Shown here: positions 23,367 to 31,169 of the stretch, in pieces
Layout of the letters: each line of letters starts with the position of its first letter
How positions within the stretch are numbered: the stretch's first letter is position 1
NCBI GenBank assembly: GCA_035342095.1
Contig: DAOQWL010000004.1
Coordinates: 1-64,000, forward strand
Reading direction: 5' to 3'
Length of the DNA: 64,000 nt
Source of the DNA: PLanc-01 sp035342095
Lineage (GTDB): Bacteria; Planctomycetota; Phycisphaerae; Sedimentisphaerales; Anaerobacaceae
The notes under the pieces: model-generated
The model's input: only the letters and a program-made list of their open reading frames with translations
Databases searched by the model: none
What the model was told of the DNA's origin: nothing
Position numbers and translations under genes: made by a program

Positions 23367-24713
23367 ATGAAATCACCGCAGATCAATCTCGAAACGGTCA
23401 AAGAACTCCTCAAGAAGCTCAGCTTCGTCAAGAAGAATCCCGCCTTGCTGGCGCCGATCATCACGCTCCTCGTCGCCGCGCTGCTGTTCATCCCCACCAC
23501 GCTCCTGAGCGCCAAGCTCAAGCGTACGATCAACGAGCAGAGCGTCAAGACGGCTGCCGACATCGACAAGCTGATCAGGGACGTCAACGAGGCGGGCCAG
23601 GCCGAGGCTATGGCGGAGTACGTCGAAGCCTGCAAGCAGGACATGATGCAGATCGAAACCCTCATGAAACAGATGACGATGCGCGAGCTGCTCACCTACC
23701 AGGTCTTCCTGGACCCGAACGAGACCTCGCCTCTGATGTATGAGCCGGTCCGTCGGAAGTACCTGGCGGGCGTCGATGCCATGCTCGCGAGGATCGGGGC
23801 GGGAACCCCGCCTGCCGACGGGGAGATGGAGGCTGCGTTGAAGCAAGCCCCGCGGCGCTCCCTCTACGGCGGCGCCCGATCGGTCGGCATGGGATACGGC
23901 GGGGGATACGGCGGCGGGGGCGGCAAGGGCGGTATTGCGGCCGCCTACAGCCAACTGCCCTCGATGGAGCGAAGAATCATCGACAAGCTCTGCGAGGACA
24001 AGGCCCGCGGGGTCCGCGTCTATGCCAGTCCGGCCGACCTGGACGGATACTCCTTCTGGACCGACTGGAAGTTCGAGGACAAGGACACCTCGCTTCGCCA
24101 GGCCTGGACCTGGCAGATGGGGTACTGGATTCTCGAGGATGTGGTCGACACGGTCGAGGCGATGAACCGGAACAGTGCCAGCGTTCTGGATGCGCCGGTC
24201 AAACGAATCCTGGGCGTCAACTTCACGACGTCGTCGCAAGCCGGCCGCAAGGTCGGCGGCCGTCGCGGCAAGTCGAAGCGCCAGTCGGCCAGCACCAAGA
24301 CGATGCCTGTCTACGTGATCAATCTGGATACGGCCATTGCGGCCCCCCCGTGCACTGGCCGGTTCAGCAACGCGGACGTGGACGTCATGCACTTCAACGT
24401 CAGCCTGGTCGTCGACGCCGACGAGGTGGTGCCCTTCATTCGGGAGCTGTGCAGCGCCAAGACGCACAAGTTCTACGGCTGGGACGGCCAGGGCGACGAG
24501 CAGACCTTCAAACACAACCAGATCACGGCGCTGGAGACCAATGTCACTCCGGTCGATCTGGAAGACGTGGACCACAGCACCTTCCGGTACGGCCCCGGCG
24601 TCGTGCTCACGCTGGACCTGATCTGCGAGTACATCTTCCCGCGGGCGGGGTATGACGAGATCAAACCTCAGTTGGTCAAGAACGACATCGCAGGTACGGA
24701 ACTGGCGCAGTAG
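23367..24713 (+). CDS. PilO-like inner-membrane platform protein (putative)
   Basis: 448 residues. A short cytosolic N-terminus and a TM segment (NPALLAPIITLLVAALLFIP) are followed by a coiled coil (INEQSVKTAADIDKLIRDVNEAG). A Gly/Tyr linker (YGGGYGGGGGKGG) leads to a C-terminal alpha/beta domain (YVINLDTAIAAPP, FNVSLVVDADEVVPFIRELC) like the ferredoxin-like fold of PilO. Identification rests on topology and on the PilM-like gene 53 bases upstream. It resembles the Amuc_1100-type arrangement known from Verrucomicrobia; that comparison is from memory. Confidence 0.6.
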   Translation: MKSPQINLETVKELLKKLSFVKKNPALLAPIITLLVAALLFIPTTLLSAKLKRTINEQSVKTAADIDKLIRDVNEAGQAEAMAEYVEACKQDMMQIETLMKQMTMRELLTYQVFLDPNETSPLMYEPVRRKYLAGVDAMLARIGAGTPPADGEMEAALKQAPRRSLYGGARSVGMGYGGGYGGGGGKGGIAAAYSQLPSMERRIIDKLCEDKARGVRVYASPADLDGYSFWTDWKFEDKDTSLRQAWTWQMGYWILEDVVDTVEAMNRNSASVLDAPVKRILGVNFTTSSQAGRKVGGRRGKSKRQSASTKTMPVYVINLDTAIAAPPCTGRFSNADVDVMHFNVSLVVDADEVVPFIRELCSAKTHKFYGWDGQGDEQTFKHNQITALETNVTPVDLEDVDHSTFRYGPGVVLTLDLICEYIFPRAGYDEIKPQLVKNDIAGTELAQ

Positions 24714-24745
24714 AGTGATTCTCAAGGGAGCGATGGAATAGGGCT

Positions 24746-26941
24746 ATGAAAGACCTGCTGAAGAAGATTGGACGTTTCTGCGAGAACCATGTCGAGAAGA
24801 TCGTCCTGGTGATTGTGGGCGTGGTTTGCATCTGGCTGTTTTTCACCCGCGTGATCTTCAGTCCGAACGTGGTCGCGATCAAGGGAAAGAGCTTTACGCC
24901 GGGGCAGATCGACCGGTACGTGTTCGAGGAGAAAGCACAGGAGCTCAGCGCGCAACTGCGGCGTAAGAAGACCGGCGACCGGGTGGCCTACACGCCGCGA
25001 TTGACCGGACCGGTTGACCCGTGCGATAACTCGATCGCCGGCCTGTTCAATCGGCCCCTGCCCAGAGGCTTCGCCGGTCTGCTCGAGTCGCCGCTGGACT
25101 TCATCGACACGACCGCGGTCCCCCGACGTGCGGCCGCGCCGGCCGCTCGGGTCGCGTCGTCGTCGTCGTCGAGGCAGTATCGCCTGCCGACCATTCCGGA
25201 TGTGACGGATGTCGCGGCCACCCACCTCCGCGCGACGGCCTACGTGCCCAGGCAGCCGGTCACCCCGGAGGCGAAGTACACCTCGTCTCCCACCGAGCCC
25301 AACGACATCGATCTGGTGACCGTCGAGGCCCGGTTCGACACTGCGGAGTTGTACCGTCGCTTCCAGGCGAGTTTCAACGGGGTGGACGTGCAGAAGGAGG
25401 AGTGGCGAGATCCCTGTCTGGCCGATCCGACGTTTGCCGCGGTCCAGTTGGAGCGTCAGGAACAATTGGAGGACGGGTCTTGGGGCGCCTGGCAGGCGAT
25501 CCCTCGCAGTCGCGTCGAATCCAATCGGGAACTGTTCTCGGTGATCGATCGCGTGGAGGATCTGCCTGTGGGCGGGATGGGCGTGCGGATGATGCAGTAC
25601 GAGCCCAAGATGGTCACCCTGAGTCTCCTCCAGCCGGAGAGCTATCAGATCGCCTCGGCGGATGAGGACTGGCTGCCCCCCAGTTTCTACGGCAAGTTCA
25701 AGGATCTCCAGAAGAAGGTGGAGGCGGAGGAACGACGCGAGCAGAAGGAGCAGGAACGCGCCAAGGACGACCGCACGGCCACCGATACCCGGCGCGGCGA
25801 TCTACGCGGCGGCATCGGAGGGACCGGCACGCAGGGGACTGCGGCGCGCGGGACGAGAGGACGCCCCGGGACCGGCGTCGGCGGCGACACGGGTATGCGC
25901 GGTTCGCGGGGGACCCGAGGGACGACTCCAGGCGGCGAGCCCGGGATGCCCGGCACTCGCGCCCGCGGATCGAGGCGGGCCGGCGCCGGCGACGACATGT
26001 ACGGCGACATGTACGGAGCTCGCGGGATGGGACCCGACGGGCGGAGAAAGGCCTCAACGACCGAGGTTTACTACGACTTTCGGGAAGAGATGCTGAACTA
26101 TCGGACCGATCTGTCCAAGCAGCCCAAGCCCACGCTGATTTGGGTGTTCGACGACACGGCCCGGCCGGGCAAGACGTACCAGTATCGCGTCCGCGTGGGC
26201 GTGTTCAATCCGGTGGCCGGGACCGGACAGCTTGTCGAACGCGACAAGGACAAGAACAACCAGGCGATTCTGTGGAGCCGGTACTCGCAGATCGCCGGCC
26301 CGATCTCGATTCCCAGGATGGTCTATCTGTTTGCCAAGAGCGTTCAGGACAAGACGAAGACGGCCACCGTGGAGGTTGCCCGCTACACGATGGGCTACTG
26401 GCGGACGGAGGATTTCCAGGTCAAGCCCGGCGAGGCGATCGGCAAACCGGTCGAACCGAAGGACAAGCGATCCGAGCGGGACAAAGAGCGGGAGAGACGC
26501 CAGGCCATGATGGGTCCGGGCGGCGGTCGCATTACGGACCCTCGCGGCGGCATGCTGGATGACCCGATGTACAACATGGCGCCCGACCCGGCTCAAGCCA
26601 ACCAGCCGAAGGTTATCGATTACACGACCGGCACCGTTCTCGTCGATCTGGTGGAGGTCAACGACTGGGCCGACGCGCCGAACCTGCGTCCCCGCATGTA
26701 TCACGACATGCTGTACACGACGGATGGCACGCGCATCGAGCACATGCCGGTGAGCATGACGAACTGGCCGCGGGACTTGACCGATGCGTATCAGGTGGTC
26801 CAGTCCGAGAAACGCAGGGAACCCAAGCCCTTCCGCGCATTCAGTACGAGCGCCCGAGGAGGTCGCGGCACGCAGGACGCCTATGGCGGCGGCGAGGGCA
26901 TGTATCCCGGCATGGAAGGCGGCGGACCCTACCCCTACTGA
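24746..26941 (+). CDS. Third protein of the pilM-like operon, with collagen-like low-complexity region
   Basis: 731 residues. N-terminal TM segment (IVLVIVGVVCIWLFFTRVIF), then a periplasmic region. At about 355-430 there is a Gly/Arg-rich stretch (GGIGGTGTQGTAARGTRGRP, GDTGMRGSRGTRGTTPGGEP) with a partial Gly-x-x period. A fibronectin-like segment follows (WVFDDTARPGKTYQYRVRVG). The C-terminus is again Gly-rich. No known family recognised. Its place 32 bases after the PilO-like gene suggests a PilP-like or structural role in the same envelope complex. Confidence 0.65.
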   Translation: MKDLLKKIGRFCENHVEKIVLVIVGVVCIWLFFTRVIFSPNVVAIKGKSFTPGQIDRYVFEEKAQELSAQLRRKKTGDRVAYTPRLTGPVDPCDNSIAGLFNRPLPRGFAGLLESPLDFIDTTAVPRRAAAPAARVASSSSSRQYRLPTIPDVTDVAATHLRATAYVPRQPVTPEAKYTSSPTEPNDIDLVTVEARFDTAELYRRFQASFNGVDVQKEEWRDPCLADPTFAAVQLERQEQLEDGSWGAWQAIPRSRVESNRELFSVIDRVEDLPVGGMGVRMMQYEPKMVTLSLLQPESYQIASADEDWLPPSFYGKFKDLQKKVEAEERREQKEQERAKDDRTATDTRRGDLRGGIGGTGTQGTAARGTRGRPGTGVGGDTGMRGSRGTRGTTPGGEPGMPGTRARGSRRAGAGDDMYGDMYGARGMGPDGRRKASTTEVYYDFREEMLNYRTDLSKQPKPTLIWVFDDTARPGKTYQYRVRVGVFNPVAGTGQLVERDKDKNNQAILWSRYSQIAGPISIPRMVYLFAKSVQDKTKTATVEVARYTMGYWRTEDFQVKPGEAIGKPVEPKDKRSERDKERERRQAMMGPGGGRITDPRGGMLDDPMYNMAPDPAQANQPKVIDYTTGTVLVDLVEVNDWADAPNLRPRMYHDMLYTTDGTRIEHMPVSMTNWPRDLTDAYQVVQSEKRREPKPFRAFSTSARGGRGTQDAYGGGEGMYPGMEGGGPYPY

Positions 26942-26977
26942 GTTGCGCACCACGAACCACCTGGACGCGACCGAGAA

Positions 26978-27003
26978 AGTGGATTGCCGCTTCGCGGGAA
27001 TGA
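26978..27003. repeat. Hairpin ATTGCCGCTTCGCGGGAAT-type repeat
   Basis: GTGGATTGCCGC-TTC-GCGGGAATGAC resembles a repeat common in many proteobacteria and planctomycetes. Only one copy lies in the window. Confidence 0.35.
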
Positions 27004-27144
27004 CAAGCGCGAGGTAGCGCCGCACTCGGGGTATCTCGTGCAATCCCTCGACGCGGATCCATCGGGAGGTTTTGTCTTCCATTCGCACACGCGGCGAGTA
27101 CACTGAGGAGCGCCAAAGGTGTTCTTGTTCTGTGGAGGTGACGA

Positions 27145-28332
27145 ATGGAACGTCGGTGTAGTCCTTGGCTGTCGGCGGTGGTCTTGCTGGTCCTGGCGGG
27201 GGCCGTCTGTGCGCGGGAGGTCGAGACGGGTCCATACGCGAAATGGAGCCGCGGGCCCGGCGGGGGAACGGACTTCTTCCCCATCGCGGTCTGGCTCCAG
27301 AGTCCTCGCAATGCCCAGCGATACCTGGCGGCGGGAATCAACGTCTATATCGGCTTGTGGAAGGGCCCGACCGACGAGCAGTTGGCGCAGCTCGGGGCCG
27401 CAGGTATGCGCGTGATCTGCTCCCAGAACGACGTCGGGCTGCGGCACCTGGACGACCCGACCATCATCGGCTGGATGCACGGAGACGAGCCGGACAATGC
27501 ACAGTCGCTCGGCGAAGGCAAGGGATACGGCCCGCCCATCGCGCCGGAGAAGATCGTCGCGGATTACCAGAAGATCCGGGCGGCGGACCCGAGCCGGCCG
27601 ATCCTGCTGAATCTCGGGCAGGGCGTCGCCTGGGACGGCTGGCACGGTCGCGGCGTCCGCACGAACCACCCGGAGGACTACCCCCTGTACATCCAGGGCT
27701 GTGACATTGCGTCGTTCGACATCTACCCGGCGACGCACGACAAGCCGGCGGTGGCGGGCAATCTGTGGTATGTCGCCCGGGGTGTTGAGCGGCTCGTCGG
27801 CTGGGCGGGCGGCGAGAGGATCGTCTGGAACTGCATCGAGTGTACCCATATCGACAACGCGGACCGCAAGGCCACGCCGGAGCAGGTGAAGTGCGAGGTC
27901 TGGATGTCCCTCGTTCACGGGTCGAAGGGCCTGATCTACTTCGTCCACGAGTGGAAGCCGAGATTCAACGAGTCGGCCCTCCTGAGCGATCCGGTGATGT
28001 GCGAGGCGGTGACGCGGATCAACCGTCGAATCGCGGCACTGGCGCCGGTGTTGAACAGTCCGACGATCGCCCAGGGAGGCAAGGCGGAGCCGGCCAATCC
28101 GGACGCACCGATTGCCACGATGGTCAAGAAGCACGGCGGGGCGGTCTACCTCTTCGCGGTCGCGATGCGAGGGACGCCGACGCGGGTGGCTCTCTCGATT
28201 GCGGGCCTGTCGGGCCGTCACGCGGTCGAGGTCCTCGACGAGGGCCGCACCCTGGAGTCGGCCGACGGCGCCTTCCAGGACGACTTCAAGGCATGGGACG
28301 TCCACCTGTATCGAGTCCCGATGGCGAATTGA
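27145..28332 (+). CDS. Secreted TIM-barrel glycoside-hydrolase-like protein
   Basis: 395 residues from an ATG six bases after GGAGG. Signal peptide MERRCSPWLSAVVLLVLAGAVCA. The body reads like a (beta/alpha)8 barrel: DFFPIAVWLQSPRNAQRYLA, AAGINVYIGLWKG, IIGWMHGDEPDN (a likely catalytic-site Glu in strand 4), ILLNLGQGVAWDGWHGRG, CDIASFDIYPATHD, RIVWNCIECTHID and GLIYFVHEW. A small C-terminal sandwich follows. Resembles putative beta-galactosidase-like (GH42/clan A) barrels, but the family is not certain. Probably polysaccharide-related. Confidence 0.7.
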   Translation: MERRCSPWLSAVVLLVLAGAVCAREVETGPYAKWSRGPGGGTDFFPIAVWLQSPRNAQRYLAAGINVYIGLWKGPTDEQLAQLGAAGMRVICSQNDVGLRHLDDPTIIGWMHGDEPDNAQSLGEGKGYGPPIAPEKIVADYQKIRAADPSRPILLNLGQGVAWDGWHGRGVRTNHPEDYPLYIQGCDIASFDIYPATHDKPAVAGNLWYVARGVERLVGWAGGERIVWNCIECTHIDNADRKATPEQVKCEVWMSLVHGSKGLIYFVHEWKPRFNESALLSDPVMCEAVTRINRRIAALAPVLNSPTIAQGGKAEPANPDAPIATMVKKHGGAVYLFAVAMRGTPTRVALSIAGLSGRHAVEVLDEGRTLESADGAFQDDFKAWDVHLYRVPMAN

Positions 28333-28335
28333 TGG

Positions 28336-28404
28336 TTTGTAGTGTGCCCGTGAGGGCATCTCTTCCAGAGTATCGGGGATAACGCCTCACGGCGTCACTA
28401 CGAA
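28336..28404. repeat. GTAGTG...CACTAC element, copy 1
   Basis: TTTGTAGTG (28336-28344) and CACTACGAA (28396-28404) frame GTGCCCGTGAGGGCATC and AACGCCTCACGGCGT. The relative at 58091-58164 has the same layout. It lies four bases after a stop codon. Confidence 0.7.
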
Positions 28405-28423
28405 CTCCGGCGGACTGACAGCC

Positions 28424-28459
28424 AATCATCAATCATCCATTATCCATCGTCAATTGTGC
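28424..28459. repeat. A/T-rich TTGACGAT-type repeat, copy 2
   Basis: Minus-strand reading gives ATTGACGATGGATAATGG and ATGATTGATGATTGG. It contains the stop codon of the decarboxylase gene at 28450. Confidence 0.55.
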
Positions 28460-29583
28460 AGGTGCAGGATCCTCGCGCCGTCGAAGCCGTTGAACCTCGT
28501 CGAGGAGGCGGTGCTGTAGGCGCCGATGTTCTCCGTGTAGAGGCACTCGCCGATCTGCAGGTCCGCGGGCAGTTGCTCGGAGAGGCTGACCTTGTCGAAG
28601 CTGTCGCAGGTGGGTCCGACGACGGCGCAGACCTCCATCGGGCCGGGGCGGAACGCCTGGAAGTTGGGAATCCAGTGGTCGTAGACGACGCCGGAGAAGG
28701 TGTGATAGACGCCGTCGTTGATGTGGTAGAAGACCTTGCCGTCGCGCCGGGCCTTGCCGATGATCTCCGAGACGAGCACCGCAGCGGTGGCCACCATGAA
28801 CCGCCCGGGCTCCGCGATGATCTCCGCGTCGGCCGGGAACAGTCTGGCGCATTCCGCCTCGATCAGCTCGCCGAGTTTGGCAAAGTCCGGCACGCGAGAA
28901 TCGTAGGGGACGGGGAAGCCGCCGCCGATGTCGATGATCTTCAGCGGGTACCCTTTCTTACGGGCGTCGTGGAAGACCTGCGAGGCGATGTCGAGCGCCG
29001 CGGTGTAGTTGTCGAACGTGGTGCACTGACTGCCGACGTGGAAGCTCAGGCCCTCGACGACCAGGCCCAGGTCGAAGGCCTTCGCGATCAGGGCGCGGGC
29101 GTCGCCCGGCTCGGCGCCGAACTTGGAGCTCATCTCGACCTGCGAGCCGATGTCCGGGACCTTCAGTCGCAGGACGACGCCGGCGGTGTCGCAGTGCGAC
29201 CGGATCTTCGTCAGTTCATCGGCGTTATCGAAGGTCACGAGCGGCTTGTACCGACGGATCTTGTCCAGCGTGTCCCGGTCTTTGATCGTGTTCGAGAAGA
29301 TGATCTTGTCCCAGATGTAGAAGTCCTTGTCCTTCTCCTCGAAGTGGCGGATGTACTCGTAGACCTGCATGAACTCGTTGTACGAGGCCACGTCGAAGCT
29401 GGCGCCCTCGTCGAAGAGGGTCTTGACGATCTCGGGGTTCGAGTTGGCCTTGACCGCGTAGTACGCCTGGACCCGCGGCAGGTGCCGCTTGAACGTGCGG
29501 TAGTTCTCGCGGATGCGGTCGTGGTCGATGATGAGCAGGGGGGTCCCGTGCTCCATCGCCAGCTTGAGCGATTGTTCTTTCAT
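28450..29583 (-). CDS. Ornithine/lysine decarboxylase-like PLP enzyme (alanine-racemase fold)
   Basis: 377 residues from ATG with AGGA upstream (MKEQSLKLAMEHGTPLLIID); ten more codons are open upstream. Group IV PLP decarboxylase: YYAVKANSNP (Schiff-base Lys), FHVGSQC, IIDIGGGFPVPY (PLP phosphate loop), IAEPGRFMV, and the C-terminal VVGPTCDSFDKV, whose Cys is the ODC signature. It lacks the long N-terminal domains of arginine decarboxylase. It should make putrescine (or cadaverine) from ornithine (or lysine). It lies 86 bases downstream of a deoxyhypusine-synthase-like gene on the same strand, so the two form a polyamine operon. Confidence 0.87.
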   Translation of the reverse strand: MKEQSLKLAMEHGTPLLIIDHDRIRENYRTFKRHLPRVQAYYAVKANSNPEIVKTLFDEGASFDVASYNEFMQVYEYIRHFEEKDKDFYIWDKIIFSNTIKDRDTLDKIRRYKPLVTFDNADELTKIRSHCDTAGVVLRLKVPDIGSQVEMSSKFGAEPGDARALIAKAFDLGLVVEGLSFHVGSQCTTFDNYTAALDIASQVFHDARKKGYPLKIIDIGGGFPVPYDSRVPDFAKLGELIEAECARLFPADAEIIAEPGRFMVATAAVLVSEIIGKARRDGKVFYHINDGVYHTFSGVVYDHWIPNFQAFRPGPMEVCAVVGPTCDSFDKVSLSEQLPADLQIGECLYTENIGAYSTASSTRFNGFDGARILHLHN

Positions 29584-29669
29584 GCCTATTCCTGTGGGGT
29601 GCGCACTGCGCACCGTTCAATCATCGCGTGGGACAGAAGATGGTGCGTGATACGCAACCTACGACTGTC

Positions 29670-30854
29670 TCAGACTCCCAGCTTGCTCATGAGTTTCTTG
29701 AGCTTCTCGACCTCTCGATTGTTTTCGAGGTAAGATTTGATGAGTTTCTCGTGCAGCTCCTGGCCGCGGTCGTAGAGACGTTTGAGTTTCTTGGCCTTCG
29801 TCGTCTGGATCGTGTAGGCCACCATGATCGGCAGAGCCACGGTGACGTCGAGATACGCGGTGACGGTCTCTTCGAGCTTCGTCGGATCGATCTTGCCCCA
29901 GCTCGCGGCCTCGGACGGCGGCGCGCCGGAGAGCCCTCCCGTGTCGGGCCGGGCGTCGGTGACGTTGATGTCGTAGTCCTGGCCGACCTCCGGGATCATC
30001 AGGACTTCCTGGATCTGCGGCTCGGTCTGGAGCATGAAGTTCTTCGGGCTGCCGCCGCCGATGAGCAGGACGCCCGTCTTGCCCTTCTCGTAGTTCTTGG
30101 CGTTCAGGATGATGGCGGTCGTGTCGTTGACGTCGATGCTCGGATTGATCTTGAGCTTGAACTTGTCCAGCAGGCCCGCCGCCTCCGCCAGCAGTTCCAG
30201 GCCGGCCACGTTCATCCCGTGGGTCGAATCGCCCGGCGACGAGGTGAAGACGGGAATCCCGTTGCGATAGGCCGCCGCGAGGATGCTCACCTGGCCGATG
30301 CCGTTCTCCCGCTCGCACTCGTCGAGGACTTTGCCGAGATGGTGGTAGAACTCCCGCGTGCCCATCTCCTTCTGGAACTCGGGTCGGACCAGGATCTCCC
30401 GCAGACGCCGGTCCGTCTCCATGAGCACGTCCTGGTAGTCGAACAGGATGTCGTAGATCCGCGTGACGCCCTTGTCCCGCAGGTCCGCGTCGTCCACGTT
30501 GTGGCTCCCGCGGAACATCGGCAGGTTGAACGCGAAGTGCAGATCGTGGTACATGTTCGCTCCGGTAGCGACGATCCAGTCCACGAATCCGTGGTTCATC
30601 AGCGGGATGATCGCCGCGGGTCCAAGTCCCGCGGGCGTCAATGCCCCCGCCAGGCTCATGCCGATCGTGACGTCCTCCTGCGAGTAGCGGTCCCGCAGCA
30701 GGTGGCAGGCGGCGCGGAGCCGGCCGCCGTTGTAGGCGTCCATGCAATCGACCAACTGCGCAATGCTCGTCCCGGCGTCGATCGGCGCCGGAAGAATCCG
30801 CTTGCCGGAGAGGTACCGCATCTTCCCCGGGCACTGTGACTTGTCTTTTCCCAT
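29670..30854 (-). CDS. Deoxyhypusine synthase-like protein (probable polyamine aminobutyl transferase)
   Basis: 394 residues. DHS fold features: SLAGALTPAGLGPAAIIPLM, HGFVDWIVATGANMYHDLHF (NAD-binding), FTSSPGDSTHGMNVAG, DVNDTTAIILNAK and LLIGGGSPKNFMLQTEP, in which the lysine after GGGSP corresponds to the reactive Lys of DHS. Bacteria have no eIF5A to modify; bacterial homologues are believed to transfer the aminobutyl group of spermidine or putrescine to make homospermidine or related polyamines. Its pairing with the decarboxylase downstream fits that role. The exact product is inferred. Confidence 0.87.
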   Translation of the reverse strand: MGKDKSQCPGKMRYLSGKRILPAPIDAGTSIAQLVDCMDAYNGGRLRAACHLLRDRYSQEDVTIGMSLAGALTPAGLGPAAIIPLMNHGFVDWIVATGANMYHDLHFAFNLPMFRGSHNVDDADLRDKGVTRIYDILFDYQDVLMETDRRLREILVRPEFQKEMGTREFYHHLGKVLDECERENGIGQVSILAAAYRNGIPVFTSSPGDSTHGMNVAGLELLAEAAGLLDKFKLKINPSIDVNDTTAIILNAKNYEKGKTGVLLIGGGSPKNFMLQTEPQIQEVLMIPEVGQDYDINVTDARPDTGGLSGAPPSEAASWGKIDPTKLEETVTAYLDVTVALPIMVAYTIQTTKAKKLKRLYDRGQELHEKLIKSYLENNREVEKLKKLMSKLGV

Positions 30855-31078
30855 GATCCTATCGATCCTTTCAACCGTCCATCTGCGTCGCGTCGGCGCA
30901 GGCGACCCCTGCCCACCGCACGGCCAGGGATTCTACACGACCGCCGCCGCGGCGCGAAGTCGCAACCGCGATTTTCTCGCCCTGCCCAAGAGCGATTTCA
31001 GGAGTGTCCGGCCCGGGCACACTTGGCGAGATCAGCATCGCGAACTCGAATCTTCGAGAAAATACGTATTTGTCACAA

Positions 31079-31108
31079 TTGACACGCCGGGCCGCGCTTC
31101 TGTAGTCT
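31079..31108 (+). promoter_or_regulatory. Sigma-70-like promoter for the 1558-residue protein
   Basis: TTGACA (31079-31084), 18-base spacer, TAGTCT (31103-31108). The gap 30855-31169 otherwise shows only an A/T-rich patch near 31055. Confidence 0.45.
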
Positions 31109-31169
31109 ATGCTTTGTGGCACGTGTCATTTCGTTTGCTCGCGGGTGAGGCTTTCTGGAGGTACGAGAC

